This document shows positions 52,197-60,184 of a stretch of DNA of 64,000 nt, one piece after another. The notes under the pieces were generated by a model that searched no databases, had not been told where the DNA came from, and worked only from the letters and a program-made list of their open reading frames with translations. The translations under genes and the position numbers were made by a program. The stretch lies in contig NZ_JBGQOG010000006.1 of assembly GCF_052113705.1 (NCBI RefSeq), positions 233,681 to 297,680 on the forward strand, given 5' to 3'. Within the stretch, counting starts at the first letter, position 1; the number at the start of each line of letters is the position of its first letter. Source of the DNA: JBGQOG01 sp052113705 (GTDB taxonomy: Bacteria > Pseudomonadota > Alphaproteobacteria > Rhodobacterales > Rhodobacteraceae).

Positions 52197-54425
52197 ATGA
52201 TCTTTACTGCCAATCACATTACGACCCCAGCTTGGTTGACCCTTGCCAGTGGCACCATGAACGCGGTGCAGCACCGCCGCGCACCGCGCTATGATGCCCA
52301 CAAGATCGAAGACGATCCTGTAGACGCGCTGCTCGGCGCCCCCGACCCTTTGCCGCCGATGGTCAATCTTGCCGAGGACTGGGCCGCGATGAACGGAACC
52401 GGTGATCGCGCATTCTGCGTCAAACGCCCCGATCAACTCGGCACCACGCTGCAACTTCTCGCAGCCCTGCGCCTTTGCGCCACGTTCAAGGATTTCCAGA
52501 CCAATTATGCGCTCTGCGATCCGGCAGCCATCACCCTGCTTCATGTTGGGCATTCTGACTGGATCCTGTTCATCAGCCGCGCAATGCAGGATTTGCTGCC
52601 CGATCATGCGCTGTTCTATGATCCGGATGAACGGCGCAGCGGCGATCTGATGGTGCTGAGCCCACAAACAGGTGACAATCCGGCCAACGCCAAAGATGCC
52701 GCGCGCTTTGCCAAAACGATTGGCGAGGCACTGGAACGTGAGGCCCCTATCCTGCTCATCACGGCTGGACACCGCGCGCTGCCCTCCAGCATCGCAAACA
52801 TCCTGCCTGCGCCAATCCGGCTTGCGCCCATCGATGCGGATATCATTCTGGCCCTGCTGCACCTCCGTTTTTTGGATGGGGATGCCCGCAGGCATTCTGA
52901 TCTGCGCCGCGCGTTGCCCGCGCCGGACATGCTTGCAAGGCTCGGCCTCGATGCGCTGCATGCGGCGTTTCGCGAGGCGGATGGCCCGGCTATCGTTGCA
53001 AGCCTTGCGCGGCAAGCCGCAGCGTTGATTCCCACAGACGGCCCGACACTGGAAGATATGTCGGATGCAAACGGTGCCGTGATTGCGGCCCGCCAGCTGA
53101 TGGCGGACCTCAAGCTCTGGTCAGAGGGGCGCTTGGCTTGGCGCGATTGCCTTCATTCCATGCTGCTTTACGGCCAGCCCGGAACCGGTAAAACCTTTCT
53201 CGCCCGCGCGATGGGGCGCAGCGGTGGCATTCCCTTGATCTGTGCCAGCTTTGCTCGTTGGCAGGCTTGCGGTCATCTTGGTGAGATGCTGCGCGCAATG
53301 ACAGACACTTTCGCCGAAGCCATTGCCGCAGCGCCTTGCGTGCTGTTTATCGATGAGATCGACGCAGCAGGGTCACGCGACAGCAGTGAACGGCAAAATG
53401 GCAGCTATCGACGCCAGGTCGTCAACGCTTTCCTTGAGCAGATCGATATTGCTATGCGCGCCGAAGGTGTTCTGATCGTCGGGGCTTGCAACAACGTCAG
53501 CGCGCTTGATCCCGCCATCCTGCGCCCCGGTCGCTTTGACAGCCTTATAGAAGTGCCGCTGCCTGGTCGGGATGAGCTGACAACGATGCTGACGCACCAA
53601 CTCGGCGCCGATCTGCGTCCGAACGATTTGCCCGACTTAGTTGATGCAGCCATCGGTGCAACCCCCGCCATGGTCGACGCGGCCATCCGCAGCGCGCGCA
53701 GCCATGCGCGTACGCAGGGCAAGCCCATGCAAATCGCCACTGTCATCCAAAACCTGAACGACGGCGAGTCCATTGACCGCGCCCTGATGTGGCGGATCGC
53801 CGTGCATGAATGCGGCCATGCCATTCTTGCCATTAGCCAAGATCTGGGCGCACTTCATCATGTCCGGTTGGGCCAAAAAGACGGCAATACGAAGCTCATC
53901 CCCAACCTCGGGGCGGGCCTTAAGCGCGACCACCAAAATATGTTGGCCTATACGCTGGCAGGCCGCGCGGCGGAATTGCTGATCTTTGGATCAACCGGCG
54001 GCGGGTCGGGCGGGTCTGAACCAAACTGCGATCTCGCCTTTGCCACACATATCGCGCTGGCAATGGAGACGTCATACGGCTTTGGCGAGGACGGCTTGCT
54101 TTGGAGCCCGCCTGAATCCGGCAACAGGATCACCGATCCGGTTCTGCGCGCCGCTCTGCGTCAAAGGTTGGACGCGGCAGAGAACGAGGCCAAGCAGGAG
54201 CTCGAGCGCCACCGCGTTTTGCTGGTGGAAATGGCCAAAGATCTTCTCCTTCATCGTATTCTGGAAGGCAAAACGCTCAATCTTTGGATCGATCGAATCA
54301 ATGGAGCCGCGCCTAGGGCTCTAAATGATCCGACAGGCGAACGTCAGGAAGCCGAGGGTTCAGCAATCTACGGGAAGAGGAAGGACAACATCGACCTCGC
54401 ATCCCAGAGGCTTGGTCCAACGTAA
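52197..54425 (+). CDS. Soluble FtsH-like AAA+ ATPase with M41 metalloprotease domain
   Basis: 742 residues. Residues 1-310 are an unrecognised N-terminal region without membrane helices, unlike FtsH. Then the AAA+ module: Walker A YGQPGTGKT (about 325), Walker B CVLFIDEID (about 381), sensor text VGACNNVSALDPAILRPGRF with the arginine finger. From about 530 the M41 protease: zinc motif HECGHAIL (HExxH) and, near residue 610, SGGSEPNCDLAFATHIAL with the third ligand Asp. Likely an ATP-driven protease that unfolds targets chosen by the N-terminal domain. Fourth gene of the module. Confidence 0.8.
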   Translation: MIFTANHITTPAWLTLASGTMNAVQHRRAPRYDAHKIEDDPVDALLGAPDPLPPMVNLAEDWAAMNGTGDRAFCVKRPDQLGTTLQLLAALRLCATFKDFQTNYALCDPAAITLLHVGHSDWILFISRAMQDLLPDHALFYDPDERRSGDLMVLSPQTGDNPANAKDAARFAKTIGEALEREAPILLITAGHRALPSSIANILPAPIRLAPIDADIILALLHLRFLDGDARRHSDLRRALPAPDMLARLGLDALHAAFREADGPAIVASLARQAAALIPTDGPTLEDMSDANGAVIAARQLMADLKLWSEGRLAWRDCLHSMLLYGQPGTGKTFLARAMGRSGGIPLICASFARWQACGHLGEMLRAMTDTFAEAIAAAPCVLFIDEIDAAGSRDSSERQNGSYRRQVVNAFLEQIDIAMRAEGVLIVGACNNVSALDPAILRPGRFDSLIEVPLPGRDELTTMLTHQLGADLRPNDLPDLVDAAIGATPAMVDAAIRSARSHARTQGKPMQIATVIQNLNDGESIDRALMWRIAVHECGHAILAISQDLGALHHVRLGQKDGNTKLIPNLGAGLKRDHQNMLAYTLAGRAAELLIFGSTGGGSGGSEPNCDLAFATHIALAMETSYGFGEDGLLWSPPESGNRITDPVLRAALRQRLDAAENEAKQELERHRVLLVEMAKDLLLHRILEGKTLNLWIDRINGAAPRALNDPTGERQEAEGSAIYGKRKDNIDLASQRLGPT

Positions 54426-54434
54426 GCAGCCCTG

Positions 54435-54463
54435 TTGACGCTATTACATCAGAACAGCGTCAA
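54435..54463 (+). terminator. Hairpin after the protease gene
   Basis: TTGACGCT / AGCGTCAA, a perfect 8-bp stem with a 13-nt loop, begins 10 bp after the stop at 54,425. The loop and lack of a T run make it a weak terminator candidate; an operator is also possible. Confidence 0.5.
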
Positions 54464-54479
54464 ACATGGCAAAAGCCTC

Positions 54480-54720
54480 AAGGCCGTTTTGGTAAGGTTC
54501 TTTTCCGATTCATCGCTTTTTGATTTCTTCGTTTCTTGGTTTTTAAGAGAGAAGCAGTTTTTTGGTTTTTTCAAAGAGCAAAGATAAAGTGATTCTTTTT
54601 TTGGATCTTTGCACAGGTCAGAAAATACGGAATTTTTGATTTTTTGGGTTTTGGAATTTTTATAGATATTATTTTGCTTCATATTTTAGTTTTATATTTG
54701 ATTTCCTTTTTCCGATACTG
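54480..54720. other. Extremely AT-rich tract
   Basis: About 240 bp with long T runs and TTTTTGG/TTTTTGA motifs in surroundings above 55% GC. A Lys/Asn-rich minus-strand frame covers it but looks like a composition artefact. Such tracts serve as bent regulatory DNA, silencer (H-NS/MucR-type) targets or origin-like unwinding sites; which applies here is unknown. Bases 54,721-54,891 show no gene. Confidence 0.6.
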
Positions 54721-54891
54721 CGACAATCCACAGAAATCGACGATTCTTGGTCATTTTCAGCCACTTCACCCGATATGTGAGGCCATGCATGCTTTATATT
54801 GATGTCTACACCGCCGACCAAATCCTCGGCCCAATTTACATCAAAGCACCCCGACTGATCAAGCATCAGGACGGACAGGAGACCTCGGCTA

Positions 54892-55137
54892 ATGGCACGG
54901 GACCGGAAAAGACATGCGCAGGACAGGGAGGTGCCAACTGCACCGCTCGACGCTGCCGCAATGCCTTCGAAAGTCCCTATTCCACTGAGCCTGGCAGAGC
55001 CTCAATATCAGGACCAAATCTTGGCCCTCGTGCGGGCATTGGCACGGGACGCGGCCCGCATGGATCATGAGGCAGATCAGATCACGCACCACCGCCAGAA
55101 AGGGTCATGCAAGACGACCATTGCCAAGGAGAAGTGA
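54892..55137 (+). CDS. Small protein preceding the recombinase
   Basis: 81 residues, ATG 54892, stop 2 bp before the recombinase ATG. Basic N-terminus (MARDRKRHAQDREV) and a helix QDQILALVRALARDAARMDH. Close spacing suggests a functional partner such as a directionality factor or DNA-binding helper; no family recognised. Confidence 0.6.
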   Translation: MARDRKRHAQDREVPTAPLDAAAMPSKVPIPLSLAEPQYQDQILALVRALARDAARMDHEADQITHHRQKGSCKTTIAKEK

Positions 55138-55139
55138 CG

Positions 55140-56834
55140 ATGACAACACCCCCGCTTCGCGTAGCGATTTACGCCCGTTTTTCATCTGACCTGCAGAATG
55201 CGGCGTCCATTGATGATCAAATTAGGCTCTGCCGCACTCGCGCTGCACGCGATGGTTGGGAAGTTGTCGGCACCTATGAAGACCACGCTACGTCTGGGGC
55301 CAGCATGACGCGGCCCGGCATGCAGCGGCTGCAACGTGATGCATCTGACCGCCGATTTGACATTGTGCTCTCTGAGGCCCTCGATCGCCTGTCGCGCAAT
55401 CAAGCCGACATCGCGCATCTTTATCAGAACCTTACCTTTGCCGGTATCGGGATTGAGACCGTCTCCGAGGGTTCTGTGAATGAGATGCACATCGGGTTGA
55501 AGGGAACGATGAACGCACTTTTCCTAAAAGATCTTGCGGCCAAAACCCACCGTGGCCTAAGCGGTCGCATCCAGAAAGGCAAATCGGCGGGCGGTAAAGC
55601 GTATGGCTATGATATTGTCCGCACTCTGCGCGATGATGGCGAGTTGAACAGGGGCGATATGGCGATCAATCCAGAACAGGCGGCGATCGTGGTGCGGATA
55701 TTTGAGGCTTATGTGGGTGGCATGTCCTCCAACAAAATCGCTGACATGCTGAACCAAGAGGCGGTTATGGGGCCACGCGGGCCAGCGTGGGACAAATCGA
55801 CGGTCCACGGCAATCCCAAACGCGGCATCGGGATCCTGAACAACGAGCTCTATATCGGCCGCCGGGTCTGGAACCGGCAAGAGTTTGTCAAAGATCCTCG
55901 GACCGGCAAACGGCAGGCGCGCCCAAATTCGGAAGCGGCGTTTGAATACGCCGATGTGCCCGATCTGCGCATCGTGCCGCAAGACCTGTGGGAGGCCGCC
56001 AAAGCCCGCCAGCAAAGCCGCAAGATCAAACAGACCGCAACCAAGGCTTGGGAGCGTCGCAAGCCTCGGTTTTTGTTCAGCGGGCTGATCAAATGTGGTT
56101 GCTGCGGTGGCGGCTACTCGACGATCTCAACGGATCGGTTCGGCTGCAGCAATTCCCGCAACAAAGGCACGTCCGTCTGCACAAACCGCACCACCATGGC
56201 GCGCAAGGATATGGAAGACAAGATTTTGACCAGCCTGTCTGACCATCTGATGGACCCAGCGTTGGTAAGAGCATTCGCCGAGGAATACATCGCCGAGTGC
56301 AACCGTTTGGCTGCAACCAGGACCGACGACCGCGCGGTAAAGCAGAAGGAACTGTCCAAGGTGATCAAGGATCAGGATCTGCTCGTGAATGCCATTCTTG
56401 CCGGCACCCCTGCTGAAAGGATCAAGGACCGCATGGCCCAACTTGAAACGCGCCAAAAACAATTGGAGAAGGAATTGGCCGTAACGCCAGCCCCAAGCAG
56501 CACAATCCACATCCACCCCAAAATGGCCGACACCTATCACACCCGCATCAAAACCCTGATCGAGCGTTTGACCGATCCTGACAACAACTCTGAGGCGCAA
56601 GAAGAAATCCGCGGCCTGGTCGATAAGATTGTCGTGACCCCAATGCCGACTGGCGGCAAACGTATGGCACCACAATTGCAGGTCCACGGTGCTCTTGCGG
56701 GCATCCTGTCGATGAGCATTAGAGTGGGCGAGAAGTCAGGACAGCAAAAAACCTCATGCGAACAAGAGGTTATGCAAAGTGTAGTATTTATGGTTGCGGG
56801 AGTAGGATTTGAACCTACGACCTTCAGGTTATGA
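55140..56834 (+). CDS. Large serine recombinase
   Basis: 564 residues from ATG 55140 (MTTPPLRVAIYARFSS, AAGGAG upstream). Resolvase domain with the nucleophile serine in YARFSSDLQNAASIDDQ, then EALDRLSRNQADIAHL, a Recombinase domain (IVRIFEAYVGGMSSNKIADM, residues about 190-300), and a zinc ribbon (KCGCCGGGYSTI with CSNSRNKGTSVC). A coiled-coil C-terminal domain follows. The last 14 codons (VAGVGFEPTTFRL) are translation of the tRNA-derived repeat, so the native end was changed by, or lies at, the att site. Confidence 0.88.
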   Translation: MTTPPLRVAIYARFSSDLQNAASIDDQIRLCRTRAARDGWEVVGTYEDHATSGASMTRPGMQRLQRDASDRRFDIVLSEALDRLSRNQADIAHLYQNLTFAGIGIETVSEGSVNEMHIGLKGTMNALFLKDLAAKTHRGLSGRIQKGKSAGGKAYGYDIVRTLRDDGELNRGDMAINPEQAAIVVRIFEAYVGGMSSNKIADMLNQEAVMGPRGPAWDKSTVHGNPKRGIGILNNELYIGRRVWNRQEFVKDPRTGKRQARPNSEAAFEYADVPDLRIVPQDLWEAAKARQQSRKIKQTATKAWERRKPRFLFSGLIKCGCCGGGYSTISTDRFGCSNSRNKGTSVCTNRTTMARKDMEDKILTSLSDHLMDPALVRAFAEEYIAECNRLAATRTDDRAVKQKELSKVIKDQDLLVNAILAGTPAERIKDRMAQLETRQKQLEKELAVTPAPSSTIHIHPKMADTYHTRIKTLIERLTDPDNNSEAQEEIRGLVDKIVVTPMPTGGKRMAPQLQVHGALAGILSMSIRVGEKSGQQKTSCEQEVMQSVVFMVAGVGFEPTTFRL

Positions 56835-56835
56835 G
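56791..56835 (-). repeat. Middle att copy: 45-bp 3' part of tRNA-fMet
   Basis: Identical over 45 bp and in the same orientation as 63,926-63,970, from the CCA end (TGG on the plus strand) through the T arm to the anticodon-stem side (TTATGAG). After 56,835 the tRNA similarity ends. It is the left boundary of segment B and the right boundary of segment A. Confidence 0.9.
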
Positions 56836-56963
56836 AGAGGTTCGGGGCTGTCACACGTTCTGCGCCCTTCTGCGCTACCTTACTCTATCTTATTGACCCT
56901 GAACGATATTTCTTGACGAAACGCGCGCCCGGTCCCTACGCATTACGCCATGATTTGCCCTTC

Positions 56964-56986
56964 GCTGCTTCCACAGTGCTTCCACG
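56964..56986 (+). repeat. Arm-type integrase site, left
   Basis: GCTGCTTCCACAGTGCTTCC plus ACG: two GCTTCCAC units in a 23-bp block matching 63,838-63,860 with two mismatches, same orientation. Lies 128 bp inside the left att and 28 bp before the integrase ATG. Confidence 0.75.
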
Positions 56987-57013
56987 GGATGCGGCCAAGC
57001 CATGGAGCCGTTG

Positions 57014-58201
57014 ATGCCGAAACTGACCAAACGCAGCGTTGAAGCGCTGCTGCCCACGTCTGAGAGTTACTTTGTCTGGGACAGCGAAATTAAGGGGTTT
57101 GGCGTGCGCGTCATGCCCTCCGGGGCCAAGACCTATCAGATCCAATACCGCAAAGGCGGTCGCACCCGGCGCGCGGCGATTGGGCGGCATGGCAATATCA
57201 CTGCAGAGATTGCGCGGGCCAAGGCGAAGGAAATCATGGGCGAGGTCTCAAAGGGCGAAAACCCGGTGGAGGAAATCGCCCAGCACCGCCGCGCGCCGAA
57301 TGTCGCAGCCCTCTGCGAGCGGTTCTTTGAGGCGCATGTGAAGGAACGCTGCAAACCCAGCACGCAGGGAGAATACCGGCGGGCGATTGATCTCTTCATC
57401 ACCCCGGCGATGGGCAGTTTCAAAGTGGTGGATGTGGAGCGCAAAGACATTGCCGATCTGCACCACAAATTCCGCCACCTGCCCTATCAGGCGAACCGGA
57501 CGCTGGGGGTTCTGTCCAAGATGTTCAACCTGTCGGAGGTCTGGGGATTGCGGCCCGATGGATCAAACCCCTGCCGCCATGTCCCGAAATACCGCGAACA
57601 AAAGCGCGAGCGCTTCCTGAGCCAGCATGAATTGCACCGGCTTGGCACGACCTTGGCCGAGGTTGAACGCGACGGCTCGGAAACCCCGTTCATCGTCGCC
57701 GCCTTCCGCTTGCTGATTTTGACCGGCTGCCGCTTGGGCGAGATCCAGACCCTGCAATGGGCTTTCCTCACCGAGGCCGGAATGGAACTGCCCGACACCA
57801 AGACAGGCGCGCGCCGCATCCCGCTGCCCCATGCGGCACGGGCAGTGCTGGACGCCCTGCCCCGCAGCGCGGACAATCCCTATGTGATCGAGGGCAAGCT
57901 GCCGGGACGCTATGCCACCGACCTGCAAGAGCCATGGCGGCGTATCCGCGCGCGGGCGGGCCTGCCCGATGTGCGCATTCACGATCTGCGCCACACCTAT
58001 GCGTCAAATGCGGTCTCGTCGGGGATGCCTATTCAGATGGTCGGGCGCTTGCTGGGCCATACCCAGCTTCAAACCACCATGCGCTATGCGCATCTGGCCG
58101 ATGATCCGGTGCGGCGCGCGGCTGAGGAAAATGCAGCCCGGTTGAATACCGCGCTGGGGATCACGGCCCCCGGAACACCCCGGCTGCGGGTTGTGTCATA
58201 A
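57014..58201 (+). CDS. Tyrosine integrase (DUF4102/P4-type)
   Basis: 395 residues from ATG 57014 (MPKLTKRSVEALLP), GGAG 5 bp upstream; ATG 57002 has no site. N-terminal DUF4102 arm-binding domain (VWDSEIKGFGVRVMPSGAKT), SAM-like core-binding domain, and the catalytic set: Arg in LTGCRLGEIQTLQW, His-x-x-Arg in HDLRHTYASNAV, His in LLGHTQLQTT and Tyr in MRYAHL. Complete and probably active. Placed 178 bp from the left att, as usual for elements of this kind. Likely acts on the 45-bp tRNA repeat. Confidence 0.92.
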   Translation: MPKLTKRSVEALLPTSESYFVWDSEIKGFGVRVMPSGAKTYQIQYRKGGRTRRAAIGRHGNITAEIARAKAKEIMGEVSKGENPVEEIAQHRRAPNVAALCERFFEAHVKERCKPSTQGEYRRAIDLFITPAMGSFKVVDVERKDIADLHHKFRHLPYQANRTLGVLSKMFNLSEVWGLRPDGSNPCRHVPKYREQKRERFLSQHELHRLGTTLAEVERDGSETPFIVAAFRLLILTGCRLGEIQTLQWAFLTEAGMELPDTKTGARRIPLPHAARAVLDALPRSADNPYVIEGKLPGRYATDLQEPWRRIRARAGLPDVRIHDLRHTYASNAVSSGMPIQMVGRLLGHTQLQTTMRYAHLADDPVRRAAEENAARLNTALGITAPGTPRLRVVS

Positions 58202-58570
58202 AATGCGCCCTTCCGGCGAAGGGGAACATATTTGAACAAACACACTTGAATGAATTTGAACAAAGGCGAACAAACGCGAATAAATTCACCTATCTCATAA
58301 GGCAGAAACAGGTTCGCTCCATCGTCGCGGCGGCGTCACCGACGTGAAAGCGACTGTCCCGCAGGTGATCGGGGCTGGAGTTCGCCAACCGAAACCGGAG
58401 AGCTTGGGCGTTCAAAAAACTATAAGAAAATATAATTTAATCTGAGTTCTGAAAGGCACCTTATATTATATTTTACTTTATGTGAGAACCACATCGTAAG
58501 AAGGAGAAACGCAGCGACAGGGCTGCGATATTTCTTCTGCGTTTATATGAATTAATATGAAAAACCAGAG
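58202..58570. repeat. Gap with GAACAAA direct repeats
   Basis: 369 bp. TTTGAACAAA occurs at 58,231-58,240 and 58,255-58,264, followed in about 10-bp steps by GCGAACAAAC and GCGAATAAAT up to about 58,286. Then an AT-rich stretch from 58,420. The repeated units could be operators for the AlpA-like or integrase regulator, or replication iterons. No gene is visible here. Confidence 0.55.
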
Positions 58571-59329
58571 ATGCCGCCCATGACGACCACTGTACCGGCC
58601 ATAGATCCGTCTCAACTTCTCGCAATTTGGCAAGGCAGCATGCGCCTTGAGCGGGCAGCGCTGCAACTGGCCCCGGCAGAGCTGCGGGCAAAGTGGGATG
58701 CCCTCGCCTCCGTCAATGCGCTGACAGCCGCGCAACAGGCGATGGAGGCGGCGAAGGCACAGGCAGGTGGATGGCAAGACCTGCTGATGGCGGCCATGAC
58801 CGGCAGCAATACGGTTCTGGCCCCGCGCCTTGACCTGAAGCGGACTGCCGAGAAGCTGTTGGCGGATCATCTGAAAAGCGGCGCGCTGGTTGGCCTTGGC
58901 TTTCAGCCGCCGCGTCATCTGCACGCGCTTCCTGTGATCATTCCGGCGCGGCACTGGCACGGGCACCTTCACTTTGACAACGCAACTTTGCAGTCAGAGG
59001 GCCTGCATTTTATCGAAATCCGGGTGATCACCCCGCAGCGCTTGCACAGCCTGAGTGCAATTGCGCCGACGCCAGCGCCGGTATTGATTGCGCCGCCGCA
59101 CAAGGCCCCCGGCAGGCCTACCATTCGGCAGCATGTTGAAGCCGCTTTTGAAACGCTGGCCCGCGACGGAAAGATCAACCCCGATCAGGCGGCGCGGTCG
59201 CATTACCCGCTTTTGCGGCAGGCGATGGCGCAAAGCGGGATGCAACGGGCCGCGCAATTGAGCGACGAGGGTATTCGCCCGCATTTTGCACCGCTTTTCA
59301 AAGCCCTGCAGGAGTCCAGAAAACAGTAA
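58571..59329 (+). CDS. Uncharacterised element protein
   Basis: 252 residues (ATG 58571; MTTT at 58580 also possible). Helical N-terminal half (ERAALQLAPAELRAKWDALA), then a His-rich strand region (RHWHGHLHFDNATL) and a C-terminal helical domain QHVEAAFETLARDGKI. I recognise no family. Upstream of the AlpA-like gene in the early region of the element, so a regulatory or replication-helper role is possible. Confidence 0.6.
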   Translation: MPPMTTTVPAIDPSQLLAIWQGSMRLERAALQLAPAELRAKWDALASVNALTAAQQAMEAAKAQAGGWQDLLMAAMTGSNTVLAPRLDLKRTAEKLLADHLKSGALVGLGFQPPRHLHALPVIIPARHWHGHLHFDNATLQSEGLHFIEIRVITPQRLHSLSAIAPTPAPVLIAPPHKAPGRPTIRQHVEAAFETLARDGKINPDQAARSHYPLLRQAMAQSGMQRAAQLSDEGIRPHFAPLFKALQESRKQ

Positions 59330-59411
59330 ATTGGCGGGCAATTTACTGGCATATATTCTGGAATTGGCTTCGGCGAAAACCAACGCATCGAAACGCATAT
59401 AGGGCAATCAG

Positions 59412-59648
59412 ATGCACAGCCAAACTCAAACCAAAGCAAACCAACCCGCAACCGACTATCTTGATGGTCTCATTGATGAGTCCACCGCTGCAAACTTCCT
59501 GTGCCAAAGCGTGCGCACCATCCAGAAATGGCGCGTCACCGGCTTTGGCCCGGAGTTCTGCAAATCGGGCCGCTCGATCCGCTATCGCCGCCGCGATCTG
59601 ATGGAGTGGAGCAATTCCCGCCGCCGCAGCAGCACCACCGACATTTAA
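59412..59648 (+). CDS. AlpA/MerR-like helix-turn-helix protein (excisionase type)
   Basis: 78 residues. LIDESTAANFLCQSVRTIQK and WRVTGFGPEFCKSGRSIRYR form the winged helix of the HTH_17/AlpA family, ending with RRDLMEWSNSRR. Such proteins act as excisionase/activator for P4-type integrases, consistent with its place between integrase and rep. Confidence 0.83.
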   Translation: MHSQTQTKANQPATDYLDGLIDESTAANFLCQSVRTIQKWRVTGFGPEFCKSGRSIRYRRRDLMEWSNSRRRSSTTDI

Positions 59649-59781
59649 CAGTTTTGCCCGCAGGCGGTTGGCAGCAGCCTGCGGGATTTTGGGGCCGGAA
59701 GGCTTTCAAACGGGGCGTGGGGCAAATGCGCCCTGCGCCCCTTCCCGAACCGCTGCCGCTCCCCTCAACAAAGGACACAGA

Positions 59782-60012
59782 ATGAGTAATCAACCCGCCC
59801 ATAAAATCAGGATTGGCCTGATTTCCGCGACCATCTGGAACAACGAAGGCTCGCATTCCGTCGAAGTCTCGCGCTCATACAAAAGCGGCGAAGGCGATTG
59901 GAAATCCACCTCGGGCTTTTTCCACACCGACCTTCTCAACCTCGCCAAATGCCTTGAGCGCGCCGAAATCTGGATCAGCCGCCAGATCAGCCTGCGGGGT
60001 GAAAAACAATGA
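59782..60012 (+). CDS. Small conserved protein of rep modules
   Basis: 76 residues from ATG 59782. IRIGLISATIWNNEGSHSVE and KSTSGFFHTDLLNLAKCLER make up a short beta-beta-helix protein that I have seen next to replication or DNA-processing genes in small elements (possibly single-strand DNA binding, PC4-like). Function not established. Confidence 0.6.
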   Translation: MSNQPAHKIRIGLISATIWNNEGSHSVEVSRSYKSGEGDWKSTSGFFHTDLLNLAKCLERAEIWISRQISLRGEKQ

Positions 60013-60130
60013 GAGCATCCCGCCAGGACGCCGGGCCACGCCCGGCCCCAAAACAAAGGCTGCCCCGCCGGAGGCACAATTGCGCGTCAGCGCTTTTGTC
60101 TTTCGTCTCGCCCCGGATCGCCCCGCGCAA

Positions 60131-60154
60131 AGGGGGGACTTGTAACACCCCCCT
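60131..60154 (+). other. G6/C6 hairpin before rep: candidate replication nick site
   Basis: A-GGGGGG-ACTTGTAACA-CCCCCC-T: a perfect 7-bp stem with a 10-nt loop, 31 bp upstream of the replication initiator start. Rolling-circle initiators nick in the loop of such stems, so this is a candidate double-strand origin. It could also be a terminator/attenuator. Confidence 0.5.
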
Positions 60155-60184
60155 CTACGGATACGAAAACGAAGGCTGGCGTAA

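Larger units (their letters stand above)
20953..56835. mobile_element. Segment A of a composite island: metal resistance, ABC-3C, relaxase, serine recombinase
   Basis: Bounded on the left by a 12-bp copy of the tRNA-fMet CCA end and on the right by a 45-bp copy of its 3' part. It holds a defence-like ABC-3C operon, IS debris, Ni/Co-, Cu- and Zn/Cd-type resistance genes, a MOBP-like relaxase with accessory genes, an uncharacterised protease module and a serine recombinase at the right edge. Bases 20,965-21,177 before the first gene hold no visible coding signal. The boundaries and the role of the recombinase are inferences; the repeats are seen directly. Confidence 0.65.

Noticed and set aside
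54449..54682. Lys/Asn-rich 77-codon minus-strand frame
   Set aside because: Composition simply mirrors the AT-rich tract; no ribosome site or known protein text.
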